Positions 1 through 11,027 of a stretch of 64,000 nucleotides of DNA are shown piece after piece. The position numbers and the translations under genes were made by a program. Position 1 is the stretch's first letter; each line of letters begins with the position of its first letter. The notes below the pieces were generated by a model. That model saw nothing but the letters and a program-made list of their open reading frames with translations, was not told where the DNA came from and searched no databases. This stretch comes from Nocardioidaceae bacterium (lineage in GTDB: Bacteria > Actinomycetota > Actinomycetes > Propionibacteriales > Nocardioidaceae): assembly GCA_030447865.1 (NCBI GenBank), contig JAUJOD010000001.1:186001-250000 (forward strand). Reading direction: 5' to 3'.

Positions 1-452
1 CAGGAGCTGGTCATCGCAAGCGCGCCCGGCCCCACCCGGTGGTCACCCCAGCGAACGGCGCGGACTCCAACGGAGACGTCGACGGGGTGGTCACCCGCGG
101 GGTCGACATGGACGGTCACCGCACGGCGTACGGGTTGGATCTGCAACCACGGTGAGTACCTGATCACCGCCGAGACGGCGTGTACCCCCGAGGTGTCGGT
201 CACTCGGTAGTGCAGGTACGTCGACTCGCCCTCCCGTAATGACCGCAGCCCCAGCCGACTCGACGGGACCGGCTCCGACGAGGGGCGGGTGAGGGTGCCC
301 CAGACCGCGACCACGACGAACGGGGTCGCCATCACCACGAGGTCGGGACGATGAGTGATCAGAGCCAACCCGAGCGTCGATATCCCGCCGACAACCGAAC
401 GGACGTGAGCGTGCGTCGGCCGCCATCGCCGCAGCCTCGCCGACACCCTCAT
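1..452 (-). CDS. DUF58 domain protein, 5' part only (runs off window)
   Basis: The minus frame opens with an ATG at 452, overlapping the moxR stop as ATGA, and stays open to the window edge (150 codons seen). The N-terminus is basic. Two hydrophobic stretches follow, around residues 19-34 and 40-52, and then a soluble part containing TRPSSEPVPSSRLGLRSLREGE. This is the usual start of DUF58 proteins: two membrane helices followed by a beta-rich domain leading to a vWA-like fold. DUF58 genes typically follow moxR and are thought to be clients of that AAA ATPase. The function is not established. The call rests on architecture and position, since the conserved C-terminal DUF58 motif lies outside the window. 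Confidence 0.75.
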   Translation of the reverse strand, partial: MRVSARLRRWRPTHAHVRSVVGGISTLGLALITHRPDLVVMATPFVVVAVWGTLTRPSSEPVPSSRLGLRSLREGESTYLHYRVTDTSGVHAVSAVIRYSPWLQIQPVRRAVTVHVDPAGDHPVDVSVGVRAVRWGDHRVGPGALAMTSS

Positions 453-1429
453 CGACGTTCGAGCACCTCCCGGGCTGACGGCGTAGGAACCGTCGACAAC
501 ACGTTGGTGACGACTGTCGCTTTGGAGACGCTGCTCATCCACAGTTCGGGCTTGAGCGTGAGCCGGTGATCGAGGACCGCGTGCGCGACGGCCTTGACGT
601 CTTCGGGGGTAACGTAGTCGCGGCCCTGTACGACGGCGTACGCCCGGGAAGCCAGGGTTAGGCCGAGGGCCCCCCGCGGTGATGATCCGACGAGCACGTG
701 CTGGTGCACCCGGGTAGCCGCCGCCAGCGCAACGCAGTAGCGGCTGATGTCAGGGTCAACGGTGGCGGTCTCGACGGCTGCCTGCATCTCGCCGAGGCCG
801 GCCGCGTTGGTCACCGGGGATAGCATTTGCTCCTCGCGCTGTCGCGCGAGCCGCCGGTTCACGATCTCCCACTCCTCACCCGTGTCGGGGTACCCGAAGC
901 TGACCCGCATCAAGAACCGGTCGAGTTGCGCCTCTGGCAGCGGATAGGTGCCTTCGTACTCGACCGGGTTAGCTGTCGCGATGACGTGGAAGGGAGTGGG
1001 CAGCAGGAACGTCTGCCCCTCGATGGTGACCTGGCGCTCCTGCATCGCCTCCAATAGCGCCGACTGGGTCTTGGGTGGCGTCCGGTTGATCTCATCGGCG
1101 AGCAGGAGGCCGGTGAAGAGCGGTCCGGGGCGAAACTCGAACTCGCCCTGCTTCTGGTCGTAGATGAACGACCCGGTGAGGTCGGCCGGCAGCAGGTCGG
1201 GGGTGAACTGGGCCCGCTTGAAGTCGAGCCCGAGCGTCTGGGCGAACGACCTCGCGGCCAGCGTCTTGCCCAGCCCCGGAAAGTCCTCGAGCAGCACGTG
1301 ACCGCCCGCCAAGATGCTGCTCAGCACTAGCGCCAGCGGCTCTCGCGTCCCGACAACCGCCTCGCCCACCCGGTCCAGAATTTCGCCGCAGCGGCTACTG
1401 ACTGTCGCGAGCTGATGGGAGCTAGTCAT
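449..1429 (-). CDS. MoxR-family AAA+ ATPase
   Basis: A 326-residue AAA_3/MoxR ATPase. Walker A is DFPGLGKT (about residues 49-56) and Walker B is LLLADEINR (about 107-115), followed by the typical ALLEAMQERQVT segment and a sensor region IATANPVEYEG. MoxR ATPases act as chaperones that help activate or assemble metal-containing or membrane protein complexes, and they are usually encoded with DUF58 and vWA partners, as here. The start is an ATG that overlaps the end of the upstream gene by four bases, and the stop overlaps the DUF58 start, so translation is coupled through the operon. The length is normal for the family. The specific client is unknown. Confidence 0.93.
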   Translation of the reverse strand: MTSSHQLATVSSRCGEILDRVGEAVVGTREPLALVLSSILAGGHVLLEDFPGLGKTLAARSFAQTLGLDFKRAQFTPDLLPADLTGSFIYDQKQGEFEFRPGPLFTGLLLADEINRTPPKTQSALLEAMQERQVTIEGQTFLLPTPFHVIATANPVEYEGTYPLPEAQLDRFLMRVSFGYPDTGEEWEIVNRRLARQREEQMLSPVTNAAGLGEMQAAVETATVDPDISRYCVALAAATRVHQHVLVGSSPRGALGLTLASRAYAVVQGRDYVTPEDVKAVAHAVLDHRLTLKPELWMSSVSKATVVTNVLSTVPTPSAREVLERR

Positions 1430-1917
1430 AGCGACTCGATTCGAGTGAGGAGGGGTGGCAGCCGGTCGAAGTAGCCCCGCCGGTAGCGCGGCGGACTCTC
1501 GAGATAGGCAACGACGTCATCGCCCAGGATCTGCCGCGCTGTCTCGGGGTCTTGCTGGCGGCTGATTCCGTGCCGACTGGCGAGCAGCACATCGACGACT
1601 CCGCTGAGACTCTCGTGCACCCGCTCTGCGACCAGCTGCGGATCCGTGCCGTCGTTGAAGCTGTGGGCCAACCGCGAGAACCGCGGGTCCAGCCCCCGCT
1701 GGTGGGCGTAGCTACGGTGCGGAGGCACCCAGTCGACCTCGTCAACAAGGGCGTGCGCGTCAACGACAACACCACCGACGGTGAACACAGCGAAGGTCGC
1801 CACGGCGAGCAACAACGGCTGCGGGTGGGTCCCGAGCCACGCGGTCAGCCCCCACAACGCGAGCCAGGTGAGCAACGCGTAGAGCGATCTTTCGCGCCAC
1901 CGCCGAAGGTCCATCAC
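1426..1917 (-). CDS. Small two-helix membrane protein of the MoxR operon
   Basis: 163 residues that I cannot assign to a named family with confidence. A basic N-terminus (DLRRWRERSLY) is followed by two hydrophobic helices, roughly residues 13-31 and 33-52, and then a charged cytosolic part of about 110 residues ending RRGYFDRLPPLLTRIESL. It overlaps its neighbours on both sides by four bases, which argues for co-translation with the DUF4129 protein and MoxR. Position and topology suggest a structural or regulatory membrane partner of the MoxR/DUF58 module. This is inference from context only. Confidence 0.7.
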   Translation of the reverse strand: MMDLRRWRERSLYALLTWLALWGLTAWLGTHPQPLLLAVATFAVFTVGGVVVDAHALVDEVDWVPPHRSYAHQRGLDPRFSRLAHSFNDGTDPQLVAERVHESLSGVVDVLLASRHGISRQQDPETARQILGDDVVAYLESPPRYRRGYFDRLPPLLTRIESL

Positions 1918-2624
1918 GGCGCTGGTTCCTCGTCGCGCGGTCGGCTCGACACGCGGTCGGCCAGCTCGGCGCTGAGCGTTTGCAGCGCGCCGGCAGCCGC
2001 CTCTCGGTGCAGCTCTGTGATTGCGTGGCTGGAGAACCGTGCCTCACGGTACAACGCAGACAGTCGGCGGATCGCCGCTTCGTCCAGGGTGTACGCCTCG
2101 AGGACTTCCTGGGTGAACTCCACTGACGTCATCGACGGGTCCCGGTAGAGGCCGGTGTCGCGCACGGCCTCCTCGAGAGCAAGCCAGCAGGCCACCACGG
2201 CGTTGCGTGGACTCCCGGAACCGAGGTCAGCCAGTTGCGCTTGTACGGCGTCGACGAGGCGGCGTTCGACGTCGGCGTCGAGGGTGTCGAGGTCGGACGG
2301 TGTGAAGGCCGCGGCCCGCTGTTTCCTCCGGCGACGCTGGCGCCGTACAAAACCCCAGAGCAACCACAGCAGCAATCCAGCCAGGGCGAGGAGGAGCGCG
2401 TAGAAAAAGATCCACAAGACAAGCGGCACGTCAGTCGCTATCTGCGGCTGCCCCTTCGGGCTGATGTCCGAACGACCCGTACTCGGCTCCTTCGACACCG
2501 TGGGGGTAACGGGAGCACGGTCTGGAGACCTGGCGATCGGCGTTTCGCTCAGGGACGTGACGAGGAGGGCGAGCGCGATGCACAGCAGCGCGAGCAGCCC
2601 AACGCCCCACGCACCCCGTTTCAT
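1914..2624 (-). CDS. DUF4129 domain membrane protein
   Basis: 236 residues. Helix 1 (about 7-25) could be a signal anchor. It is followed by a Pro/Thr/Ser-rich extracytoplasmic linker, a second helix (about 67-90) ending in a run of basic residues (RRQRRRRKQR), and a C-terminal alpha-helical domain containing WLALEEAVRDTGL and a late REARFSSHAITE segment. That C-terminal arrangement matches DUF4129, which commonly sits at the start of actinobacterial moxR/DUF58 operons. It is the first gene of this operon and ends in an ATGA overlap with the next gene. The molecular role is unknown. Confidence 0.8.
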   Translation of the reverse strand: MKRGAWGVGLLALLCIALALLVTSLSETPIARSPDRAPVTPTVSKEPSTGRSDISPKGQPQIATDVPLVLWIFFYALLLALAGLLLWLLWGFVRRQRRRRKQRAAAFTPSDLDTLDADVERRLVDAVQAQLADLGSGSPRNAVVACWLALEEAVRDTGLYRDPSMTSVEFTQEVLEAYTLDEAAIRRLSALYREARFSSHAITELHREAAAGALQTLSAELADRVSSRPRDEEPAP

Positions 2625-2670
2625 GGCGCCACTTTACGGACTCCCCGGATTGGTCTGACTCAGTGCGGAG

Positions 2671-2705
2671 AGTTCACGCGGGCTCAGAGTTCACGCGGGG
2701 CTCAG
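2671..2705. repeat. 17/18-bp tandem duplication at the kynU stop
   Basis: Two adjacent copies (2671-2687 and 2688-2705) of the unit AGTTCACGCGGG(G)CTCAG, differing by one G. The right copy includes the kynU stop codon, so the duplication repeats the sequence immediately after the gene. It looks like a local slippage event. Confidence 0.8.
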
Positions 2706-4012
2706 TCGGACGAATCGCCAGCGGACGTTGCCGCGCGCCCGCGCAGGCTCGCGACGTCGGCGAGGTCGCCAGCGAGGTCGGCGAGCACGCGGAGGCCGTC
2801 GTAGACGTCGACATACCGCGTGGTCAACGGGGCGAAGCCCAGGCGGACGCCGTCGGGCTGCCGGAAGTCGGGGACCACCCCCTTGTCGATCAGGCGCAGG
2901 GTCAGGTCGCGGGCGTCGGGCCGGCTCACGGTGATGTGCGAACCCCGGGCCGATGCCGCTCGGGGGCTGGCCAGTCCGAAGCCGCGCGGCGCCAGCCACT
3001 CGTCGTACAGGCGCACGGCGAGTGCGGTGAGCGCCATGGACTTCTCCCGTATCGGCGGCAGACCCGCTTTGGCGATCATCGCGACTCCCGGCTCGACGGC
3101 GGCGAGCGAGAGGATGCTCGGGGTCCCCGTCAGCCATGCCTTCATGCCGGCGGAGGCGTCGTAGCCGTGCGCCATGTCGAACATCTCGCGGCGGCTCCAC
3201 CAGCCCCAGATCGGCTGCTTGAGCTCCGCCTGCCGCTCCCGGCGTACATAGGTGAAGGCCGGCGCACCGGGTCCGCCGTTGAGGTACTTGTACGTGCAAC
3301 CGACGGCAGCATCGACTCCGTCGGCCTGCAGGTCTATCGGTACGACGCCGACCGAGTGGCACAGGTCCCAGACCATCAGCGCTCCGGCGGCGTGCGCAGC
3401 CGCCGTGATCGCCGCCATGTCGAGCAGGGCAGCCGAGCGGTAGTCGACGTGCGACAGCACGACTACCGCCACCGTCGAGTCGAGTGCAGCCTCGACCAGA
3501 GCCGTGCTCACCCCGTTGACACCAGTCTCCTCGAGCCACCGGATGTCGAGCTGCCGATGGGTGGCAAGGGCCTCCACGATGTAGCGGTCGGTGGGGAAGT
3601 TTCCCTTCTCGATGACGATCGTCCGCCGGTCTGGCCGAGCGTCAAGACAGGCCGACAGCACCTTGTACAGCGCCACCGTTGTCGAGTCGCCGGCGATCAC
3701 CTCGTCGGCGCGGGTGCCGAGCAGCGCCGTACCGATCAGGTCGCCGATGCGGCTCGGCAGGTCGAACCAGCGGTCGGTCCAGGAGCGGATGAGGCGGTCG
3801 CCCCAGTCGTCCTCGACCACCTCCTTGACCCGCTCGGCGCTCGCCTTGGGCAGGCGACCCAGCGAGTTGCCGTCGAGGTAGATGAGCGAGTCGTCCGCCA
3901 TCACGAACTTGTCGCGGTAGCCGGCCAGCGGGTCGGCGGCGTCCAGCGCCTCCGCCTCAGCCCGGCTGATCCCTCCGACCCTCCCCGACTTGTCAGACTC
4001 CAGTCGACCCAT
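2702..4012 (-). CDS. kynU: Kynureninase
   Basis: A fold-type I PLP enzyme (about 436 residues from the ATG at 4012) that cleaves L-kynurenine to anthranilate and alanine. Visible signatures are YLDGNSLGR near the N-terminus, FPTDRYIVEAL, the HVDYRSAALLD segment and the PLP-lysine region CTYKYLNGGPGAPAF. The C-terminus HITVSRPDA...LRLIDKGV is typical. The frame stays open upstream into the nitrilase gene, but ATG 4012 is the first plausible start after the nitrilase stop. No convincing Shine-Dalgarno precedes it. That start and the first residues (MGRLESDKS) are encoded by a 47-bp palindromic repeat. No other kynurenine-pathway gene is present in the window. Confidence 0.93.
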   Translation of the reverse strand: MGRLESDKSGRVGGISRAEAEALDAADPLAGYRDKFVMADDSLIYLDGNSLGRLPKASAERVKEVVEDDWGDRLIRSWTDRWFDLPSRIGDLIGTALLGTRADEVIAGDSTTVALYKVLSACLDARPDRRTIVIEKGNFPTDRYIVEALATHRQLDIRWLEETGVNGVSTALVEAALDSTVAVVVLSHVDYRSAALLDMAAITAAAHAAGALMVWDLCHSVGVVPIDLQADGVDAAVGCTYKYLNGGPGAPAFTYVRRERQAELKQPIWGWWSRREMFDMAHGYDASAGMKAWLTGTPSILSLAAVEPGVAMIAKAGLPPIREKSMALTALAVRLYDEWLAPRGFGLASPRAASARGSHITVSRPDARDLTLRLIDKGVVPDFRQPDGVRLGFAPLTTRYVDVYDGLRVLADLAGDLADVASLRGRAATSAGDSSD

Positions 4013-4032
4013 AGACCGACTACGTTCTGACA
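3986..4032. repeat. 47-bp palindromic dispersed repeat, copy 1
   Basis: An imperfect inverted repeat whose outer arms are TTGTCAGA and TCTGACA. A second copy, in the opposite orientation, lies at 10001-10047, with 42 of 47 positions identical and both outer arms conserved exactly. This copy sits on the nitrilase-kynU junction. Read on the minus strand it supplies the last nitrilase codons with the TAG stop and then the kynU ATG. Confidence 0.88.
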
Positions 4033-4898
4033 ACTCGGTGGGGGAGGCGGGTGACGAGTCGACCGCCGAGCGAGGCGGGGCGGTCGTCGGCGTACGGGTT
4101 GATCGCCCGGGCCTCGCCGATCGCCGCCGGGTCGAGGTTGGCAACCGCCACCCCCTCGCCCTGCGTCACCTCAGCGACGCGCCGCCCCTGCGGGTCGAAG
4201 ACCGCCGTACCGCCGCTGAAGGCCAGCTCGCCGCACCGTCCGGTGAGGCCGGCCAGCACGACGTACACCCCGTTGTCGAGCGCCCGCGCGGCGTAGTAGA
4301 GGTCGCGCCGGTGTTCACTGCCGACGACGTACGCCGATGGGCACAGGTACGCGAGCGCGCCGGCGTCGGCGGCCGCTCGTGCGTGCTCAGGGAAGCACCC
4401 GTCGTAGCAGATGCCCAGGCCGAGGTGCCAGCCGTCGATCTCGACCGACCCACCCGCATCGCCTGGTGCGAAAGCCGACTGCTCCTCCTGCCACAGGTGC
4501 TGCTTGGAGTACGCCAACTCAACTGCGCCGTCGGGTGAGCAGCACAACGTCGACAGCGTGCGCTCAGTGCCGACGCCGCTCGAGTCGACCGCGGCGTCGA
4601 CGCCAGCGCGCACCGCGGCGCCGACCAGAACTGCGGCTCTCGTAGCCGCAGCGGCTCGCGTCAACGGCAGCAGCCGCTCGTCGTCCACGGTGACCTCGCA
4701 ACCGTCGGCCTTCCATATGGCGGGGTCGTACCCGGTCAAGAACAGTTCCGGCAGTACGACGACTCGGGCGCCTCGCTCGGCCGCGACCTCCACCCAGTGC
4801 ACCGCTGCGGCCACGTTCGCCTCGACGTCTCCTGCGACCGACGCTGCCTGCACAGCCGCCACGCGCAGCGGGCCCAGCGCCCCAAGACGCAGCGTCAC
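4020..4898 (-). CDS. Carbon-nitrogen hydrolase (nitrilase superfamily)
   Basis: 292 residues with the complete catalytic set of the family: Glu in LPELFLTGYD, Lys in AYSKQHLW and Cys in GLGICYDGCFPE. A further conserved region is YYAARALDNGVYVV. Such enzymes hydrolyse amides or nitriles, and the substrate here is not evident from sequence. The GTG start overlaps the guaB3 stop as GTGA, and kynU follows after eight bases, so the three genes are probably co-transcribed. Its last codons and TAG stop are contributed by the 47-bp repeat, so its native C-terminus may have been altered. An omega-amidase or other amide hydrolase role next to kynureninase is only a guess. Confidence 0.9.
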   Translation of the reverse strand: MTLRLGALGPLRVAAVQAASVAGDVEANVAAAVHWVEVAAERGARVVVLPELFLTGYDPAIWKADGCEVTVDDERLLPLTRAAAATRAAVLVGAAVRAGVDAAVDSSGVGTERTLSTLCCSPDGAVELAYSKQHLWQEEQSAFAPGDAGGSVEIDGWHLGLGICYDGCFPEHARAAADAGALAYLCPSAYVVGSEHRRDLYYAARALDNGVYVVLAGLTGRCGELAFSGGTAVFDPQGRRVAEVTQGEGVAVANLDPAAIGEARAINPYADDRPASLGGRLVTRLPHRVVRT

Positions 4899-5998
4899 AG
4901 GACGACAACCTCGACGCGCTGGAACTCCTTGAGGTCGGTGTACCCGGTGGTGGCCATCGAGCGCTTGAGCGCCCCGATCAGGTTCATCGTGCCGTCGGAG
5001 ACCAGCGACGGTCCGTGCAGGATCTGCTCGAGGGTGCCGACGGTCCCGATCTCGACCCGCTCGCCACGCGGCAGGTCGGCGTGCCGCGCCTCGGCGCCCC
5101 AGTGGAACCCCCGCCCCGGGGCCTCGCTGGCCCGCGCCAGCGGTGACCCGATCATGACCGCGTCGGCGCCGCAGGCGATCGCCTTCGCGACGTCGCCGCT
5201 GCGCCCGATCGACCCGTCGGCGATGACGTGGACATAGCGTCCCCCCGACTCGTCCAGGTAGTCGCGGCGGGCTTCGGCCACGTCGGCAACCGCGGTGGCC
5301 ATCGGTACGGCGACCCCGAGCACCGTGCGGGTGGTGTGCGCCGCGCCCCCACCGAAGCCGACAAGCACCCCCGCCGCGCCCGTCCGCATCAGGTGCAGCG
5401 CGGCCTGGTAGGTCGCGCAGCCGCCGACGATCACCGGCACGTCGAGCTCGTAGATGAACTGCTTGAGGTTGAGCGGCTCGGCTTGACCGGAGACGTGCTC
5501 GGCCGAGACCGTCGTACCCCTGATCACGAACAGGTCGAGGCCCGCGTCGATCACCGACTCGGCGTGCTGCTTGGTGAGCTGGGGCGACAACGCGCCGGCG
5601 ACGGTGACGCCCGAGTCGCGCATCTGCTTCACGCGCCCGACCATCAGCTCAGGCTTGATCGGCTCGGCGTAGATCTCCTGCATCCGGCGTACGGCGTCAT
5701 GGCCCCGCAGCTCGGCCACCTCGTGCAGCAGCGGCTCGGGGTCGTCGTACCTGGTCCACAGCCCTTCGAGGTCGAGCACGCCGAGCCCACCGCAGTGGCC
5801 GAACGACACCGCGGTCGCCGGCGACATGACCGAGTCCATCGGGGCGGCGAGCACGGGGATCTCGAACCGGTAGGCGTCGATCTGCCAGGCCACCGAGACT
5901 TCCTCCTGGTCGCGGGTACGCCGGCTCGGCACGATCGCGATGTCGTCGAACGAGTAGGCGCGGCGGCCGCGTTTGGCCCGTCCGATCTCGATGTCCAT
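4895..5998 (-). CDS. guaB3: GuaB3 family IMP dehydrogenase-related protein
   Basis: 367 residues with the IMPDH TIM-barrel but no CBS pair. The N-terminus IEIGRAKRGRRAYSFDDI and the substrate-loop region VGFGGGAAHTTRTVLGV are characteristic of the actinobacterial GuaB3 branch. The loop lacks the GSICTTR catalytic cysteine motif that is intact in the neighbouring guaB. The C-terminal part (GGRYVHVIADGSIGRSGDVAKAI) keeps the phosphate-binding glycine pattern. The ATG lies 19 bases after guaB, so the two are co-transcribed. Its activity in actinobacteria is not settled, and a role in purine nucleotide balance is likely. Confidence 0.92.
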   Translation of the reverse strand: MDIEIGRAKRGRRAYSFDDIAIVPSRRTRDQEEVSVAWQIDAYRFEIPVLAAPMDSVMSPATAVSFGHCGGLGVLDLEGLWTRYDDPEPLLHEVAELRGHDAVRRMQEIYAEPIKPELMVGRVKQMRDSGVTVAGALSPQLTKQHAESVIDAGLDLFVIRGTTVSAEHVSGQAEPLNLKQFIYELDVPVIVGGCATYQAALHLMRTGAAGVLVGFGGGAAHTTRTVLGVAVPMATAVADVAEARRDYLDESGGRYVHVIADGSIGRSGDVAKAIACGADAVMIGSPLARASEAPGRGFHWGAEARHADLPRGERVEIGTVGTLEQILHGPSLVSDGTMNLIGALKRSMATTGYTDLKEFQRVEVVVL

Positions 5999-6017
5999 AG
6001 CTGCCTTGTTCGCCGGC

Positions 6018-9356
<3,339 letters not shown>

Positions 9357-9436
9357 TTACTCAGATGTCTTCGTGAGTGGTGCCCCGTGCGGGGCGACGA
9401 TGTCATGCTCTCCGGCCTCGGAGAGTGATCCGATGA

Positions 9437-9476
9437 CTGCGCCCCGGGGCCCCGGTGTGGGACCGCCGGGGCGCAG
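9437..9476. terminator. Strong hairpin between groES and groEL (attenuator or processing site)
   Basis: CTGCGCCCCGG at 9437-9447 pairs perfectly with CCGGGGCGCAG at 9466-9476 around an 18-base loop. It is GC-only apart from the ends and has no U-tract on either strand. Inside an operon it could lower groEL readthrough relative to groES, or mark an mRNA processing point. Confidence 0.7.
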
Positions 9477-9497
9477 CTGGCGAACGATTCGGTTGCT

Positions 9498-9794
9498 CTA
9501 CTTGTCGACGACAGCGAGGACGTCGCGCGCTGAGAGGATCAAGAACTCGTCGCCGGAGTACTTGACCTCGGTGCCGCCGTACTTGCTGTAGATCACCGTG
9601 TCGCCGACGGTGATGTCGAGGGGGATTCGGTTGCCGCTGTCGTCGACGCGTCCCGGGCCGACCGCAAGGACTTCGCCCTCCTGGGGCTTCTCCTTGGCGG
9701 TGTCAGGGATGACCAGGCCGGAAGCGGTGGTCTGCTCTGCTTCGAGCGTGCGGACGAGAATGCGGTCTTCGAGCGGCTTAATGCTGACAGACAC
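9498..9794 (-). CDS. groES: Co-chaperonin GroES
   Basis: 98 residues, the normal length. It starts [12 protein letters not shown], contains the mobile-loop region [19 protein letters not shown] and the turn [17 protein letters not shown]. The GTG start at 9794 is preceded by a clear AGGTGAGG ribosome site. It caps GroEL to close the folding chamber. Two CIRCE operators lie 98-170 bases upstream, so heat-shock control by HrcA is likely. Confidence 0.97.
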   Translation of the reverse strand: MSVSIKPLEDRILVRTLEAEQTTASGLVIPDTAKEKPQEGEVLAVGPGRVDDSGNRIPLDITVGDTVIYSKYGGTEVKYSGDEFLILSARDVLAVVDK

Positions 9795-9891
9795 GTGCTG
9801 ACCTCACCTTTCACGGGATGAGATAGGCGTTTATGGGCGATGTAGGTGCGAGCAGTTCACGTCGTCGCGGGTGCCGTGAGCCGTTCGCCGT

Positions 9892-9918
9892 TTGGCACCC
9901 TCGGGTGGAGAGTGCCAA
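9892..9918. promoter_or_regulatory. CIRCE operator, proximal
   Basis: TTGGCACCC, nine bases, then GAGTGCCAA: the inverted repeat recognised by the heat-shock repressor HrcA (consensus TTAGCACTC-N9-GAGTGCTAA). It is upstream of groES on the minus strand. One C replaces T in the left arm. Confidence 0.9.
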
Positions 9919-9937
9919 GTCCGAATCTATGCGCTCT

Positions 9938-9964
9938 TTAGCACTCGGTCAAGCCGAGTGCCAG
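9938..9964. promoter_or_regulatory. CIRCE operator, distal
   Basis: TTAGCACTC, nine bases, then GAGTGCCAG. The left arm is a perfect consensus match. The centre is 46 bases from the proximal CIRCE. Twin CIRCE sites ahead of groES are typical of actinobacteria. Confidence 0.92.
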
Positions 9965-10000
9965 AGCAGGTAACAGCGGCTGCCTTCCAACTCCACGACC

Positions 10001-10047
10001 TGTCAGAACGTAGTCGACCTATAGGCCGAGTGGAGTCTGACAAGTCG
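10001..10047. repeat. 47-bp palindromic dispersed repeat, copy 2
   Basis: The partner of 3986-4032 in inverted orientation. It lies between the groES control region and the acetyltransferase gene. Both 16-17-base arms match the first copy exactly, and five of the 14 central bases differ. Confidence 0.88.
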
Positions 10048-10060
10048 CCGGGGACTCCAA

Positions 10061-10972
10061 ATGGCTGGGAAACCGCCCGGCTTCGGCTTAGCCTCGTTGA
10101 CCGTGTCGATTTCCCTAGAGCGGGTGCCAAGGTCGGGAGCGGTCGAACTCGTCGAGGCGCTCCAGCGCTGGGCTCCTCCGCTTTGCTACGTCGGCGGCCT
10201 ACACGCAGGTGACGTGGGCTGGTTCCTGCGGCTCGACGACCACGTGGTCGATGGTGCCATGCATGTGGCGCGCGAGCGCGGTGAAGTGGTGGCGGTCGCC
10301 ATTGCCGAGCCGCCTGAGGCGTTGCGGCCGCTGGTGCGACCAGACAGGATCCACGACCCCGAAGTCGCGGAAGCCTTGCTTGACCTCGTCGATGCGATAC
10401 CGGCAGGCTCGGAGGCCTACTCCGATGCCACCAGCGGGTCGGCGTTTCGATCCCTGTTGAGCGCCTCCGGCTGGCAGCTCGACCCCGACCCGTGGGTAGC
10501 GCTGTACCGGCCGCTCATCGAAGCCGACGGCGAGTACGTCGACCCCTGGTCGCACACGCTGGAGTCGACGCAGGATGTGACCGACCGGGTCGCCGTACAA
10601 CGCTCGGCGTTCAAGGGGTCCACCTTCACCGTCGACCGGTGGCATCAGATGGCGGCTGGCCCTGGCTTCGACCCCGCGTTTGAGTATCTGCGGCGTGACG
10701 AGGACGGTCGCCCGGTTGCCGCGGCTACCGGGTGGTCGGCCGGTGCAGGCAAGTGCGCCATCCTCGAGCCGGTCGGTACCCACCCTGACCACACCGGCGC
10801 CGGACACGGGAAGGCCGTGTCGCTTGCGGTGATCGCAGCGCTGGCCCGCGGCGGCGCCAGTGGAGTAACCGTCTACACACCCGCGTCGAACGCCGCCGCT
10901 GTTCGGACGTACGAGTCATGCAGCCTTCGGCAGGTCGAGATCACCCATGCGATGACTCGCCCGGCCGCTTGA
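10061..10972 (+). CDS. GNAT family N-acetyltransferase
   Basis: About 303 residues. The C-terminal half carries a GNAT core: the acetyl-CoA pyrophosphate loop region GTHPDHTGAGHGKAVSLAV, then GVTVYTPASNAAAVRTYES, the usual beta6-alpha4 end. The N-terminal half is divergent and may be a second, degenerate GNAT fold. The substrate cannot be predicted. The start is uncertain: the ATG at 10061 lies just after a repeat, and the first 15-20 residues look poorly conserved, so a GTG near 10100 is also possible. A decarboxylase gene follows after 55 bases in the same direction. Confidence 0.8.
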   Translation: MAGKPPGFGLASLTVSISLERVPRSGAVELVEALQRWAPPLCYVGGLHAGDVGWFLRLDDHVVDGAMHVARERGEVVAVAIAEPPEALRPLVRPDRIHDPEVAEALLDLVDAIPAGSEAYSDATSGSAFRSLLSASGWQLDPDPWVALYRPLIEADGEYVDPWSHTLESTQDVTDRVAVQRSAFKGSTFTVDRWHQMAAGPGFDPAFEYLRRDEDGRPVAAATGWSAGAGKCAILEPVGTHPDHTGAGHGKAVSLAVIAALARGGASGVTVYTPASNAAAVRTYESCSLRQVEITHAMTRPAA

Positions 10973-11027
10973 GGCCACCCGGCTCCCAAGGCGACAGCGC
11001 AGGCACCGGGTCTGGCATGGTTGCGAG

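Noticed and set aside
2663-4030. Long plus-strand frame opposite kynU
   Set aside because: kynU has complete family motifs; the antisense frame does not.
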